A DNA stretch of 64,000 nt. Origin: Martelella lutilitoris. GTDB lineage: Bacteria; Pseudomonadota; Alphaproteobacteria; Rhizobiales; Rhizobiaceae. The stretch is from positions 186,001 to 250,000 of the forward strand of contig NZ_VCLB01000008.1 of assembly GCF_005924265.1 (NCBI RefSeq), in the 5' to 3' direction. Under the pieces are notes generated by a model, which worked only from the letters and a program-made list of their open reading frames with translations, had not been told where the DNA came from and made no database searches. The translations under genes were made by a program, and so were the position numbers. Shown here piece after piece: positions 11,389 to 20,374 of this stretch; position 1 is the first letter of the stretch, and the number at the start of each line of letters is the position of its first letter.

Positions 11389-12063
11389 ATGGACATTCGC
11401 CGCATGAAAGTCTGGCTGCTCGGCGTGGCGACAGACGACCCCCTTCCTTTCGATCCGCAGGCAAACCGCCCGGATTGCCTGTGTCTTCCCGCCAAGGGCG
11501 AGGACCGGCTTGAGGAACGCATCGCCTCGCTCAGAAGCGTACTGCCCTCGCTGCCGATCTTCCTGATCTGCGAACCAATCTCCAAAGCCTATAATGTCGA
11601 CGATTTCTCGCGCGCCGCCCGCACTGCGCCCGACGGCATCATTCTCAAAGGCGTGGAAAGCGCCGCCCGCATCCAGATGGCCGAGACGCTGCTTCGGGTG
11701 GTCGAGGCGCGCGCGGGGCTGGAGGAAGGCTCGATCGCGCTGATCGCCATGATCGGCGACAATGGCGGCGGGCTTCTCAACGCCCGCCATTTTCTCCACC
11801 GTCACCGCCGCCTGATCGCGCTTGGCTATGACGGCGATGCGCTTGGACCCGCCGATGGCGACGTCGCCCGCCAGGGCGCGGTCGCAACCATGCTCGCCGC
11901 GCGCAATCTCGGCGTTGCGGCGATCGACTTTTCGGCCGCCCCCTCGCCGACGGAGGCATTCGAGACCTCCTGCCACCATGCCGCGCGCACGGGCTTTGCC
12001 GGCAAGCTGACCAAAAACCCGGACCATATCGGCATCATCAAGAACGCCTTCGGCGCGGCTTGA
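11389..12063 (+). CDS. Divergent HpcH/HpaI aldolase / citrate-lyase-beta-like protein
   Basis: The 224-residue product resembles the CitE/HpcH TIM-barrel family. The C-terminal GFAGKLTKNPDHIGIIKNAF block matches the conserved GK..IHP.QI..IN..F motif, and YDGDALG occupies the usual metal-binding Asp region. It is shorter than typical CitE proteins (about 290 residues), and the usual ET.G metal-ligand segment reads GDNGGG here, so activity is uncertain. The ATG at 11389 is chosen because GGAGGA ends six bases upstream; the open frame extends to 11269, through the preceding terminator. It is convergent with the flavin-reductase gene. Confidence 0.65.
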   Translation: MDIRRMKVWLLGVATDDPLPFDPQANRPDCLCLPAKGEDRLEERIASLRSVLPSLPIFLICEPISKAYNVDDFSRAARTAPDGIILKGVESAARIQMAETLLRVVEARAGLEEGSIALIAMIGDNGGGLLNARHFLHRHRRLIALGYDGDALGPADGDVARQGAVATMLAARNLGVAAIDFSAAPSPTEAFETSCHHAARTGFAGKLTKNPDHIGIIKNAFGAA

Positions 12064-12090
12064 GAGGCATTCCCGGATATTCCCGCGCGC

Positions 12091-12693
12091 CTATCGCGGC
12101 CTGATCATCTCGAACACATCGCCGCCGTCGCAATAGTCGCGATAGCCGAGGCGCGCGAGCGGGCGGACCCTCGCCATGTCGAGGCGACCCTCGGGGGTCA
12201 GCGCCTCATCCTTGATGTGGACCGCGACGACCTGGCCGAAGACCATGCGGCTCTGCGTGACCGCGCCCTCAAGCGTCGGCGGCGCCATGATTGCCGTCAT
12301 CCTGCATTCCAGCGCGGCGTAGGCCTCGCCGACATAAGGCGCATCGACCAGCCGACCGGCGACCGGGGTAAGCCCTGCCGCAGCGAACTCGCTTTCGCCA
12401 CGCGCAAGCGCGGCAGAGGTCGTGTTCATCTGTTCGGCAAGATCCCTGCTGACCAGATTGACGGTGAAGACGCCGGTCTCATCGATGTTGCGCAGGCTGT
12501 CCTTGGTCGTATCGGAGGAGAACATCACCACCGGCGGCGCCGAGGAGACGGCGTTGAAGAAGGAATAGGGCGCGAGATTGTCCTCGCCCCTGCCGCTGCG
12601 CGAACCGATCCAGCCGATCGGCCGCGGCGAAACGATCGCCTTGAACGGGTCATGCGGCAGGCCGTGCTCGTTTAGGTCGGTGGTGTAGAACAT
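12091..12693 (-). CDS. Flavin reductase family protein (FMN-binding split barrel)
   Basis: The 200-residue protein begins MFYTTDLNEHGLPHDPFKAI and has the hallmarks of the flavin-reductase-like FMN-binding family: SPRPIGWIGS, NLAPYSFFN, and a VNLVSRDLAEQMN segment. These proteins bind FMN and reduce it with NAD(P)H or serve a partner oxygenase. The start codon lies one base after the stop of the nitroreductase gene, so the two are almost certainly translated from one mRNA. The chosen ATG gives a family-typical N-terminus although the frame is open further upstream. Confidence 0.85.
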   Translation of the reverse strand: MFYTTDLNEHGLPHDPFKAIVSPRPIGWIGSRSGRGEDNLAPYSFFNAVSSAPPVVMFSSDTTKDSLRNIDETGVFTVNLVSRDLAEQMNTTSAALARGESEFAAAGLTPVAGRLVDAPYVGEAYAALECRMTAIMAPPTLEGAVTQSRMVFGQVVAVHIKDEALTPEGRLDMARVRPLARLGYRDYCDGGDVFEMIRPR

Positions 12694-12694
12694 C

Positions 12695-13291
12695 TCAGAT
12701 CTCCCCGCGCCAGGTGACGACATCGGCCAGTTCCGGCCGGACGCGTTCGAAAGGCGGCTCCCCGCGCGTGCCGATATGGACGAAGCCGACCACGCGCTCG
12801 CCGGCAGTAACGCCAAGCGCCGAAAAGGCGCGCTCGTCGAAGGCGTACCATTCGCTGAGCCATGTGGCGCCGTAGCCGAAGGCATTGGCGGCAGCGACCA
12901 GATTATAGCAGGCCGCCCCCGCCGACATGATCTGCTCCCACTCGGGTATTTTGGGATGGAGCGCTGCGCGGCTGATGACGCCTACGACGAGCGGCGCGCG
13001 CGTCAGCCGCTCCCGCTCGAGCTTGAGGCGCTCGGGCGAAGCATCCGCGTCATCGGCAAGGGTAATCTCGGCGAGCGCCTCGCCCACCTCGGCCCGCGCC
13101 TTGCCGGCATAGACGATGAAACGCCAGGGGGCCAGCTTGCCGTGATCGGGCACGCGCGCGGCGATCGTCAGGATCTCCTCAAGCTCGGCGCGGGAGGGCC
13201 CGGGCTCTCCAAGCTGAAGGACAGGCGTGGACCGGCGGGTTCTCAGAAATTCGACGACGGCGTCATTCTTCTCGTTCAACGCAAACCTCAT
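12695..13291 (-). CDS. Nitroreductase family protein (YdjA-like)
   Basis: The 198-residue product is an FMN-dependent nitroreductase-fold protein that probably reduces nitro or enone compounds with NAD(P)H. It shows the family blocks FLRTRRSTP near the N-terminus, RVPDHGKLAPWRF, the SAGAACYNLVAAANAFGYG helix and WLSEWYA. It is the first gene of a two-gene unit with the flavin reductase downstream, which fits a shared flavin-redox role. No good Shine-Dalgarno sequence precedes the ATG; instead a terminator-like hairpin ends seven bases before it, so either the start or the regulation is unusual. Confidence 0.87.
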   Translation of the reverse strand: MRFALNEKNDAVVEFLRTRRSTPVLQLGEPGPSRAELEEILTIAARVPDHGKLAPWRFIVYAGKARAEVGEALAEITLADDADASPERLKLERERLTRAPLVVGVISRAALHPKIPEWEQIMSAGAACYNLVAAANAFGYGATWLSEWYAFDERAFSALGVTAGERVVGFVHIGTRGEPPFERVRPELADVVTWRGEI

Positions 13292-13297
13292 TCATTC

Positions 13298-13320
13298 AAA
13301 AACAAGGGCCTCTGCCCTTG
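13298..13320 (-). terminator. Terminator-like hairpin in the leader of the nitroreductase gene
   Basis: On the minus strand a perfect 7-bp stem (13303-13309 with 13314-13320, four-base loop) is followed by TTTTTG, ending just before the nitroreductase ATG. No gene lies upstream on that strand before the divergent gene at 13404, so this could be an attenuator or the end of a very short transcript. Confidence 0.5.
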
Positions 13321-13403
13321 AAAAGGCCACGATAATCAGGCCAAAACGCTTCTTGCGAATTTGGCTTGAACGCTTGCGATCCGCAAGTCAACCGGCGAGA
13401 AAC

Positions 13404-14348
13404 ATGGCTCTCTTTGCTCAGCACCGACCTTTCCTCCTCCGGCTCCTGGCCGCTCTCGCCTGCGCCCTGATGACCTCCGCCCTGCCGGCGGCGGCGCAGA
13501 GCGCCGGCGAAGACCCCTTTTCGCTGATGCGCGGGACGCAGGAACCCGGCGTCAAGCGCACGGTCTCCTTCGAGGCGCGCCTGACACAGGACGGCGCGGT
13601 GATGCGCGACGGACTGACCTGGCGGGTGTTCAAATCTGTTCCCGACGCCAGTGGCCGGCTGGAGCTGGTGGCCTCCGCCGAGGGCGGCAGCAAGACGATC
13701 GAGCTGCCCGCCGGCGAATATTTCGTCAACTGCGCCTTCGGACGCGCTTCCACCACGCGCAAGGTCGCCGTTCCACGCACCGGCGAGGGCAAGGTGGACG
13801 TCGCCCTCGTGCTCGAGGCAGGCGGCCTCGTTCTCAACGCAACGCTCGGCGATGACAGCCGCGCCGATCCGGACCTCCTCCGCTTCACCGTCTATGAGGA
13901 CCGCGGCGACAAGCGCGAGCTGGTGATCGAGGACCTCAAACCGGAAACCATCCTGCGCTTGCGCGCCGGGACCTACGAGATCGTCTCCTATTACGGCGAT
14001 CTCAACGCCGAGGCTCATGCCCGGCTCAAGGTCAAGGCCGGCGAAATCACCGAGGCGACGCTGAAGCAGCATGCCGCCGTCGTCACCCTCACGCTTGCGT
14101 CCGAAAAGGGCGGCGAGGCGCTGGCCGACACGTCATGGACCGTGCTCGGCGCTTCCGGCGACGTCCTGACCGAAAGCCGCAGCGCCTACCCCTCGATGAT
14201 CCTGGCAGAGGGCGAATATACCGCAATCGCCCGCAACAAGGACTCCGTTTATGAAAAGAACTTCACTGTCGCGCCGGTGAAATCCATCCAGGTTGAGCTG
14301 CTGCTCGATGAAGACAAGGCAGAACTGCCGGATGAAAGCGTGGATTGA
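13404..14348 (+). CDS. Exported protein of unknown function with three beta-rich repeats
   Basis: I do not recognise a named family. The 314-residue product starts with a cleavable Sec signal (hydrophobic stretch ending AAAQS). The mature part seems to consist of three divergent units of 80-90 residues, each with a strand like LTWRVFKS, LRFTVYED or TSWTVLGA and a later glycine-tyrosine turn (PAGEYFV, RAGTYEI, AEGEYTA). That pattern suggests tandem beta-sandwich domains in the periplasm or on the surface. The chosen ATG gives the signal peptide directly. It ends 28 bases before the first of two glycosyltransferase genes, so it is probably in their operon. Confidence 0.75.
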   Translation: MALFAQHRPFLLRLLAALACALMTSALPAAAQSAGEDPFSLMRGTQEPGVKRTVSFEARLTQDGAVMRDGLTWRVFKSVPDASGRLELVASAEGGSKTIELPAGEYFVNCAFGRASTTRKVAVPRTGEGKVDVALVLEAGGLVLNATLGDDSRADPDLLRFTVYEDRGDKRELVIEDLKPETILRLRAGTYEIVSYYGDLNAEAHARLKVKAGEITEATLKQHAAVVTLTLASEKGGEALADTSWTVLGASGDVLTESRSAYPSMILAEGEYTAIARNKDSVYEKNFTVAPVKSIQVELLLDEDKAELPDESVD

Positions 14349-14376
14349 GCCCGGAGCGAAGCGAGACCAGACGATC

Positions 14377-15174
14377 ATGAAAATCTACCTGCTCAACCTC
14401 GAAGACGACCGCGACCGCCTCGCGCATGCGACTGCCATCTTCGCCGACAAAGGCCTCGCCTTCGAGCGGCTTCCGGCCGTCGACGGCCGCAAGATGTCGG
14501 AGGCGGAACGGTCCGAACACCTCGCCTTTCCGGCGGCCGGAAGCTTCGATCTCAGCCCCTCCCAGGTCGGCTGCTATCTCAGCCATGTCCATGCCTGGGA
14601 GCGGTTCCTGGAAACCGATGCCGCTGTCGCCGCCATCTTCGAAGACGATGTCCATCTCGGGGAGGATATCGACAGGCTGTTCGATGCGCCCGAGACGTGG
14701 CTGCCGGATGATGCGGATATCGTGAAGCTCGAGACCTGCCTGCAGAAGGTTCCCCTGCCGGAAAAGGCCGAAGGTGCGGTTGTCGGCCGGAATCTCGTGC
14801 GACTCACCGGGCGCCATCATGGCGCGGCAGGCTATATCGTTACCCGCAAGGGTGCGGAGAAGCTGCTGGAGAACAGCCGCAAGCTTGCCGTCGGCGTCGA
14901 CGCGATGATGTTCAGCCCGCAGGTCGCTGTCGAAAGCCGGCCGATTGTCTATCAGCTCGAACCGGCGATCTGCATTCAGGATGACCTTGCGGAGCGGACG
15001 AATGTCGATAAGCTCGGTTTTCCGTCGCACAATGTCCCGAGCGGTACGAAATCCTACGGCGAAAATCACCTCGCTCAGCTTCGCTATCGCCTTCGCGACC
15101 GGTCAAGGGCCTTCTATCTCAAGGCGCGCAACGCCCTGCGCGGCTACCGCAAGCGCATCGTCGCCTTCCGCTGA
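14377..15174 (+). CDS. Glycosyltransferase family 25 protein (LPS-type), first of tandem pair
   Basis: Family 25 transferases add hexoses to lipopolysaccharide or related glycans in the cytoplasm. The 265-residue protein starts with the family-typical IYLLNLEDDRDRL. It has the QVGCYLSHVHAWE segment and the acidic FEDDVHL motif that coordinates the metal and sugar nucleotide, then GAAGYIVTRKGAEKLL near the middle. The C-terminal 40 residues are basic and may sit at the membrane. It begins 28 bases after the exported protein gene and is about one third identical by eye to the next gene, so the pair arose by duplication. The acceptor is unknown. Confidence 0.88.
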   Translation: MKIYLLNLEDDRDRLAHATAIFADKGLAFERLPAVDGRKMSEAERSEHLAFPAAGSFDLSPSQVGCYLSHVHAWERFLETDAAVAAIFEDDVHLGEDIDRLFDAPETWLPDDADIVKLETCLQKVPLPEKAEGAVVGRNLVRLTGRHHGAAGYIVTRKGAEKLLENSRKLAVGVDAMMFSPQVAVESRPIVYQLEPAICIQDDLAERTNVDKLGFPSHNVPSGTKSYGENHLAQLRYRLRDRSRAFYLKARNALRGYRKRIVAFR

Positions 15175-15286
15175 GAGCTGACGCTTCGGACGCGACGACG
15201 CCGTTTTCCCTGTTCCCACCAACCGGAGTTCGGCTATATAGCCGGCGAACGGAAACGCTCGCCCACTCACCCATGAAAGCCAGTCC

Positions 15287-16087
15287 TTGCTCACATTCGT
15301 CATAAATCTCGACCGGGATACCGACCGTCTTGCCGCGATCGAGGAGATCATGGCGGCGCGCGGGCTGGACTTCACCCGGCTTGCGGCAAGCGATGCCCGC
15401 CTGCTCGGCGATGACGAGGTTGCCCGGCTCTCGGCCTTTCCAGCCCCCTTCAGCCGGGAGATGACGCGCGGGGAAATCGGCTGCTACCTCAGTCACCGCC
15501 GCGCCTGGAGCGCGCTTGTGGAAAGCGGCGCGCCGGCAGCAGCCGTCTTCGAGGATGATGTCGAGATCAGCGCCTCAACCCGCGCCGTGCTTGACGGCCT
15601 CGCAAGCCGCCTGCCCGCCGGCGTCGACATCGTGAAGATCGAGACCAGCATGAAGCCGGCGGAACTGGCGCGCAAGACGGAGGTCATGCTTGGCGCGCAT
15701 GCGCTCAAGCGTCTCGTCGGCTGCCATATCGGCTCGGCCGGCTATGTGATCACCCGGCAGGGCGCTGAAAAAATGCTGGCCCGCAGCCAGACGCTCTTCG
15801 TTCCGGTCGACGCCGCTCTGTTCGATCCGAGGGCCGGCATCCGCAACGATCTTTCCGTGATGCAGGTCGTGCCAGCCCTTTGCGTGCAGAACCGCTATGT
15901 CGCCGGCGGCGCCGGCGCGGAAGATGTCGCAACGTCGATCGAGGAGCGCGGCAAGCGCAAATCCTATGGCCGTTCGGCAGCGGAAATCGCGCTGAACAGA
16001 ACGCGCGACAGGATCGCCGTGATTGCCCGCAAGATCTCGGCCGTCATCGCCCGCCGCCGGGCCGCGATTGTCGAGTACCGGCCATGA
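15287..16087 (+). CDS. Glycosyltransferase family 25 protein, second of tandem pair (TTG start)
   Basis: This 266-residue paralogue of the preceding gene keeps the same landmarks: FVINLDRDTDRL at the start, GEIGCYLSHRRAW, the acidic FEDDVEI motif and SAGYVITRQGAEKML. No ATG is available in frame (an in-frame stop lies at 15239), and the N-terminus aligns only if translation begins at TTG 15287. It ends in a basic tail like its partner. A bidirectional terminator follows. It is probably co-transcribed with the two preceding genes, though a 112-base gap leaves room for an internal promoter. Confidence 0.85.
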   Translation: MLTFVINLDRDTDRLAAIEEIMAARGLDFTRLAASDARLLGDDEVARLSAFPAPFSREMTRGEIGCYLSHRRAWSALVESGAPAAAVFEDDVEISASTRAVLDGLASRLPAGVDIVKIETSMKPAELARKTEVMLGAHALKRLVGCHIGSAGYVITRQGAEKMLARSQTLFVPVDAALFDPRAGIRNDLSVMQVVPALCVQNRYVAGGAGAEDVATSIEERGKRKSYGRSAAEIALNRTRDRIAVIARKISAVIARRRAAIVEYRP

Positions 16088-16091
16088 AAGG

Positions 16092-16129
16092 CAAAACGGC
16101 GCGGCCAAGAGACCGCGCCGTCCTGTTTT
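16092..16129. terminator. Bidirectional terminator between glycosyltransferase and thrS
   Basis: A perfect 9-bp stem (16096-16104 with 16113-16121, 8-base loop) has AAAA on the left and a T-rich run on the right. It lies between two convergent stops only 45 bases apart and can serve both genes. Confidence 0.8.
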
Positions 16130-16132
16130 CCC

Positions 16133-18106
16133 TTACGCCAGAGCGCGCTTGCGCTTCAGATCCGGCGGCGTCGCCTCGTCGGTCAGCATGGCGATCGCGT
16201 CGGCAAGCGACATCGATTGCTGATCGCGCGAGCCGAGGCGGCGGATATTGACCGCTTCGTCTTCCGCCTCGCGCATGCCGCAGACGAGAATGACCGGCAC
16301 CTTGGCCAGCGAATGCTCGCGGACCTTGTAGTTGATCTTCTCGTTGCGGAAGTCGGTCCCGACCGAAAGACCGGCAGCGCGCAGCTTCTCGGCAACCTTG
16401 CGGCCGTAGTCATCGGCTTCCGAGGTGATGGTCGCGACCACCACCTGCTGCGGCGCGAACCACAGCGGCATATGGCCGGCGTGGTTCTCGATCAGGATGC
16501 CGAGGAAGCGTTCCAGCGAACCGCAGATCGCGCGGTGGACCATCACCGGCTTTTTCTTCTCCGACGTCGAGTCGATGTAGAATGCGCCGAAGCGTTCCGG
16601 CAGGTTGAAGTCCACCTGGGTGGTGCCGCACTGCCATTCCCGCCCGATCGCATCCTTCAGCGTATATTCGAATTTCGGCCCGTAGAAAGCGCCCTCGCCC
16701 GGCAGGATGCCGGTCTTGATCCGCCCGCCGGACTGCGCCTCGATCGTCTTCAACACCTCGGTCATGATCGCTTCGGCGTGATCCCAGTTCTCGTCCGAGC
16801 CGACGCGTTTTTCCGGACGCGTGGAGAGTTTGACGACGATCTCGTCGAAGCCGAAATCCTCGTAGACCGAGAGGATCAGGTCGTTGATCTTCAGGCATTC
16901 CTCGGCAAGTTGCTCCTCAGTGCAGAACACATGCGCATCGTCCTGGGTAAAACCGCGCACGCGCATCAACCCGTGCATGGCGCCCGAGGGCTCGTAGCGG
17001 TGCACGACGCCGAACTCAGCATAGCGGATCGGCAGTTCGCGATAGGACTTCAGCCCGTGCTTGAACAGCTGAACATGGCCGGGGCAGTTCATCGGCTTCA
17101 GCGCGAAGACGCGCTTGTCCTCGGCTTCCTCATCGGCGCAGGCAACGGCGAACATGTTCTCGCGGTACCATTCCCAGTGGCCGGAGGTCCGCCAAAGGGC
17201 CGTATCCAGCACCTGCGGCGCGTTGACCTCCTCATACTCGCCCTCGAGACGACGACGCATATAGGACGTCAGCGACTGGAACATGCGCCAGCCCTTGGAA
17301 TGCCAGAATACGACGCCGGGGCCTTCTTCCTGAAAATGAAACAGGTCCATCTCGCGGCCGAGCCGGCGGTGGTCGCGCTTTTCCGCCTCCTCAAGAAAGT
17401 TGAGATAGGCATCGAGCTGCTGCTTTTCGGCCCAGGCCGTGCCGTAGATGCGGGTCAGCATCGGGTTGTTGCTGTCGCCGCGCCAATAGGCGCCGGCCAC
17501 CTTCATCAGCTTGAAGGCATCGCCGATCTGCCCGGTGGAGGTCATGTGCGGACCGCGGCACAGGTCGAACCAGTCGCCCTGCGCATAGATCTTCACGTCC
17601 TGGTCTTCCGGGATCGCATCGACAAGCTCGACCTTGTAGACCTCGCCCTTCTCGGCGAAGACATGCTTGGCCTTCTCGCGCGACCACACCTCCTTGGTGA
17701 AGGGGGCGTTGCGCTTGATGATCTCCTTCATCTTCTTCTCGATCTTCGGCAGATCGTCGGGCGTGAAGGGCGTCTCGCGGGCGAAATCGTAATAAAAGCC
17801 GTTCTCGATCACCGGACCGATGGTCACCTGCGTTCCCGGCCATAATTCCTGCACGGCTTCGGCCATCACATGGGCGCAGTCGTGGCGGATCAGCTCCAGC
17901 GCGCGGTCATCGGCGCGGGTGACGATCTCGATGCGGCCGTCCTCGACCGGGTCGGCGAGATCGCGCAATTCGCCGTCAAGGGCAATCGCGACGGCTTTCT
18001 TGGCGAGCGATTTGGAGATTGACTCGGCAACGTCGCGGCCAGTCGTGCCGGCGGCGTAGTCGCGCTTGGAGCCATCGGGGAAAACGAGGGAAATCTGATC
18101 AGACAT
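16133..18106 (-). CDS. thrS: Threonyl-tRNA synthetase
   Basis: The enzyme charges tRNA-Thr in the cytoplasm. The 657-residue protein has the N-terminal TGS domain (starting [12 protein letters not shown]), the editing domain with [10 protein letters not shown] and the class-II catalytic core, including [10 protein letters not shown] and RYAEFG. The C-terminal anticodon-binding domain ends the protein. The ATG used is preceded by an AGGAGA ribosome site; the upstream extension of the frame is not needed. The gene stands alone, with a terminator on each side. Confidence 0.97.
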   Translation of the reverse strand: MSDQISLVFPDGSKRDYAAGTTGRDVAESISKSLAKKAVAIALDGELRDLADPVEDGRIEIVTRADDRALELIRHDCAHVMAEAVQELWPGTQVTIGPVIENGFYYDFARETPFTPDDLPKIEKKMKEIIKRNAPFTKEVWSREKAKHVFAEKGEVYKVELVDAIPEDQDVKIYAQGDWFDLCRGPHMTSTGQIGDAFKLMKVAGAYWRGDSNNPMLTRIYGTAWAEKQQLDAYLNFLEEAEKRDHRRLGREMDLFHFQEEGPGVVFWHSKGWRMFQSLTSYMRRRLEGEYEEVNAPQVLDTALWRTSGHWEWYRENMFAVACADEEAEDKRVFALKPMNCPGHVQLFKHGLKSYRELPIRYAEFGVVHRYEPSGAMHGLMRVRGFTQDDAHVFCTEEQLAEECLKINDLILSVYEDFGFDEIVVKLSTRPEKRVGSDENWDHAEAIMTEVLKTIEAQSGGRIKTGILPGEGAFYGPKFEYTLKDAIGREWQCGTTQVDFNLPERFGAFYIDSTSEKKKPVMVHRAICGSLERFLGILIENHAGHMPLWFAPQQVVVATITSEADDYGRKVAEKLRAAGLSVGTDFRNEKINYKVREHSLAKVPVILVCGMREAEDEAVNIRRLGSRDQQSMSLADAIAMLTDEATPPDLKRKRALA

Positions 18107-18192
18107 ATCTTCTCCTAAAACCAGTCCCGCCAACGAATGCGGGTGGACGAAAGGCCGTCTTGCACGGCCAGTTCAACGAGGCCGCTCAATAG

Positions 18193-18227
18193 TAAAAAAA
18201 CGGCCCTGCGTAAAGCCGCAAGGCCGT
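18193..18227 (-). terminator. Rho-independent terminator after the porin gene
   Basis: On the minus strand an 11-bp stem with one G-T pair (18200-18210 with about 18217-18227) runs into a seven-T tract (18194-18200). It lies 28 bases after the outer-membrane protein stop and upstream of thrS. Confidence 0.85.
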
Positions 18228-18254
18228 CTGATTGCTGCCGCAGGGGGAAGATCG

Positions 18255-18938
18255 CTAGAACTTGACGCCAAGGCCCGCGGTGACGGTATTTGAGGAGGTC
18301 TCCTGATCGGCCTTGTTGCCGGCACCGAAATAGCCGGTGAAATCGGCGCTCGGATAGCCGGTGTAGCGATATTCAAGCCGGGCGAAGATATTCTCGGTAA
18401 AGGCATAGTCGACGCCGGCGCCGACCGTGTAGCCGTAGATCACCTCATGCGGACGCTTGGAGCCCGTGCCGAGATAGAAGTTCGCAACCGCAGCGCCCGC
18501 CGTGCCGTAGATCAGCGCATTGCCGAGGGAATAACCGATCCGGCCCCGGAGCGATCCGCCCCAGTTGATGCCGTGGTGGCGCGAGACACCGCCGGCGACA
18601 TACTGGCTCATGTCGAAAGTGTGGTCGGCATCGATCTCGGCGCCAACCACGAGATTGTTGTCGAACTGAAAATTGTAACCGGCAAAGGCGCCGACGATCG
18701 CGCCGGCCATGCCGTTGGACCAAGAGGAACTGCCGGATGCGCCCGAAATCGTCCCGCGAGCGTGTGTCCAGTCATATCCGCCCCTGAGGCCGAGATAGGG
18801 ACCGTCCCACGGTAGTTCCTCTTCCTCGACATAGACTTCCTGATAAACCGGCGCGGGCGCCGTCACCGCCAGGTCCGCCGCCAGTGACGGCCCCCCGGCC
18901 AGAACGACCAGAAAGGCCGCCGCAACTGCTCTCGTCAT
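18255..18938 (-). CDS. Omp25/Omp31-type outer-membrane beta-barrel protein
   Basis: The 227-residue product has a Sec signal peptide ending SLAADLA, then an acidic linker (VYVEEEELPW). The mature part is an eight-stranded barrel of the kind found in the Omp25/31 family of Brucella and rhizobia. Supporting features are WDGPYLGLRGGYDW at the first strand, FAGYNFQFDNNLVVGAEID, GRIGYSLGNALIYGTAG, and a C-terminal strand ending in phenylalanine (TAGLGVKF), the signal for barrel assembly. The role is structural or porin-like. It lies downstream of the Lrp-type gene on the same strand and is followed by its own terminator. Confidence 0.9.
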   Translation of the reverse strand: MTRAVAAAFLVVLAGGPSLAADLAVTAPAPVYQEVYVEEEELPWDGPYLGLRGGYDWTHARGTISGASGSSSWSNGMAGAIVGAFAGYNFQFDNNLVVGAEIDADHTFDMSQYVAGGVSRHHGINWGGSLRGRIGYSLGNALIYGTAGAAVANFYLGTGSKRPHEVIYGYTVGAGVDYAFTENIFARLEYRYTGYPSADFTGYFGAGNKADQETSSNTVTAGLGVKF

Positions 18939-19051
18939 AACGCAATCCTCACGAATTATGCTTTATGACTGTTTAACAGCGAATGCTTAACAAATGGTCA
19001 CGTGGCCAAGAATAATACAACTTCTACTTGGCACCGCTGAGTTTGGGCGGC

Positions 19052-19537
19052 TCAGTCGCCGGATTTCGAAGGCTCCAGCGCCATATAGTCGAGCGGCAGT
19101 TCGGTCGAGAACTTGATCTGTTCCATGGCGAAGGACGAAGAGACATCGCGGATCTCGATCTTGGCGATCAGTCGCTTGTAGAAGGCGTCATAGGCGGCGA
19201 TATCCGGCACCACAACCCGCAGCAGGTAATCGACATCGCCGCTCATGCGGTAGAACTCGAGCACTTCGGGGAAGTCGCCGATGACCTCGGAAAACCGCTT
19301 CAGCCATTCGACCGAGTGGGAATTGGTGCGGATGGCGACGAAGACGGTGACATTGGCGTTGACCTTTTCCGGATCGAGCAGCGCCACGCGCCGCTTGATC
19401 ACGCCCTCTTCCTCCATCTTCTGGATGCGACGCCAGCACGGGGTCGTGGAAAGACCGACCTTCTTGCCGATATCGGCAACGGCCAACGTCGAATCTTCCT
19501 GAAGAAGGCGCAAAATCTTTCTATCCAGACGGTCCAT
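19052..19537 (-). CDS. Lrp/AsnC family transcriptional regulator
   Basis: The 161-residue protein is a feast-famine regulator. The N-terminal winged helix-turn-helix (LDRKILRLLQED, then ADIGKKVGLSTTPCWRRIQKMEEEGVI) is followed by an effector-binding RAM domain (residues about 70-150) with GDVDYLLRVVVPD, the usual ligand-site glycine-aspartate motif. It resembles the subgroup that controls amino-acid catabolism, but no target is evident: the nearest downstream gene is the porin, 113 bases away. The start is supported by a CGGAGAG site. An AT-rich stretch just upstream probably contains its promoter. Confidence 0.92.
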   Translation of the reverse strand: MDRLDRKILRLLQEDSTLAVADIGKKVGLSTTPCWRRIQKMEEEGVIKRRVALLDPEKVNANVTVFVAIRTNSHSVEWLKRFSEVIGDFPEVLEFYRMSGDVDYLLRVVVPDIAAYDAFYKRLIAKIEIRDVSSSFAMEQIKFSTELPLDYMALEPSKSGD

Positions 19538-19601
19538 TTCCGCTCTCCGTAAAAAATTTTTGCCGTTATAACAAAAATGGCACCGAAAGAAAGAGTGATT
19601 T

Positions 19602-20228
19602 TCAGCCGCCGCCGTAAAGCCGGATCGCCTTTTTCAGTTCCGGCAGCACCTCGTCCTCAAACCATGGGTTCTTCTTCAGCCAGCCGGTGTTGCGCCAGCT
19701 CGGGTGCGGCAGCGGCAGGATACGCGGCGCGCGGTTTGCGAGGAAGCTGTCGCGCCAATTACGGACGGTCTCGGTCAACGTCTTGCGGCTGGTCTCGCCC
19801 ATATGCCAGTTCTGCGCATAGATGCCGATCGCCAGAACCAGCTCGATCTGCGGCATTGCCGCCATGGCTTCCTCCCGCCATTCAGGCGCGCATTCCCTTC
19901 GCGGCGGCAGGTCGCTGCCCTTTGCATCATAGCCCGGAAAGCAGAAGCCCATCGGCAGGATGGCAAAGCGGTCGGGATCGTAGAATTCATCGCGGCCGAT
20001 CCCCATCCAGTCACGCAGCCGGTCGCCGGAGCGGTCGTTGAAAGGGATGCCGGTCTCGTGCACGCGCAGACCCGGCGCCTGGCCGGCGATCAGGATCCGC
20101 GCCGTTTCGGACAGGATCGCCACCGGCCGCGGCTCATGCGGCAGGCGGCGCGGCGGCCCGCCTGCCGGGCAGTCGCGACAGACCCGGCACCGTGCAATCG
20201 CGTGCGACAGCCCGTCCGCTCCGCTCAT
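19602..20228 (-). CDS. Uracil-DNA-glycosylase-like protein
   Basis: The 208-residue product belongs to the UDG superfamily. The GQAPGLRVHETGIPFND segment takes the place of the first UDG motif and LPHPSWRN the second, with a potentially catalytic histidine. Near the N-terminus CRVCRDCP could contribute to an iron-sulfur site, as in family-4 enzymes. Base-excision activity is plausible but this subfamily is less characterised than Ung. It is divergent from the histidine kinase gene. A second, more degenerate UDG-type gene lies at 55753-56589. Confidence 0.82.
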   Translation of the reverse strand: MSGADGLSHAIARCRVCRDCPAGGPPRRLPHEPRPVAILSETARILIAGQAPGLRVHETGIPFNDRSGDRLRDWMGIGRDEFYDPDRFAILPMGFCFPGYDAKGSDLPPRRECAPEWREEAMAAMPQIELVLAIGIYAQNWHMGETSRKTLTETVRNWRDSFLANRAPRILPLPHPSWRNTGWLKKNPWFEDEVLPELKKAIRLYGGG

Positions 20229-20374
20229 TGGCCGCTCCTTCGCCCCGCAGGAGAGCCAGCAACTGCGGCAAAGATTACGACCCGATTAAAAAACAAGGCT
20301 AACAAATCCTTTACGGAAGGTATTTCTTAACAATTCGTTCGTAGGTTCATTATCAGCGACAACCAAGATTTGCG

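Noticed and set aside
16217-17845. 542-codon ORF on the plus strand opposite thrS
   Set aside because: Antisense shadow of thrS with low-complexity composition.
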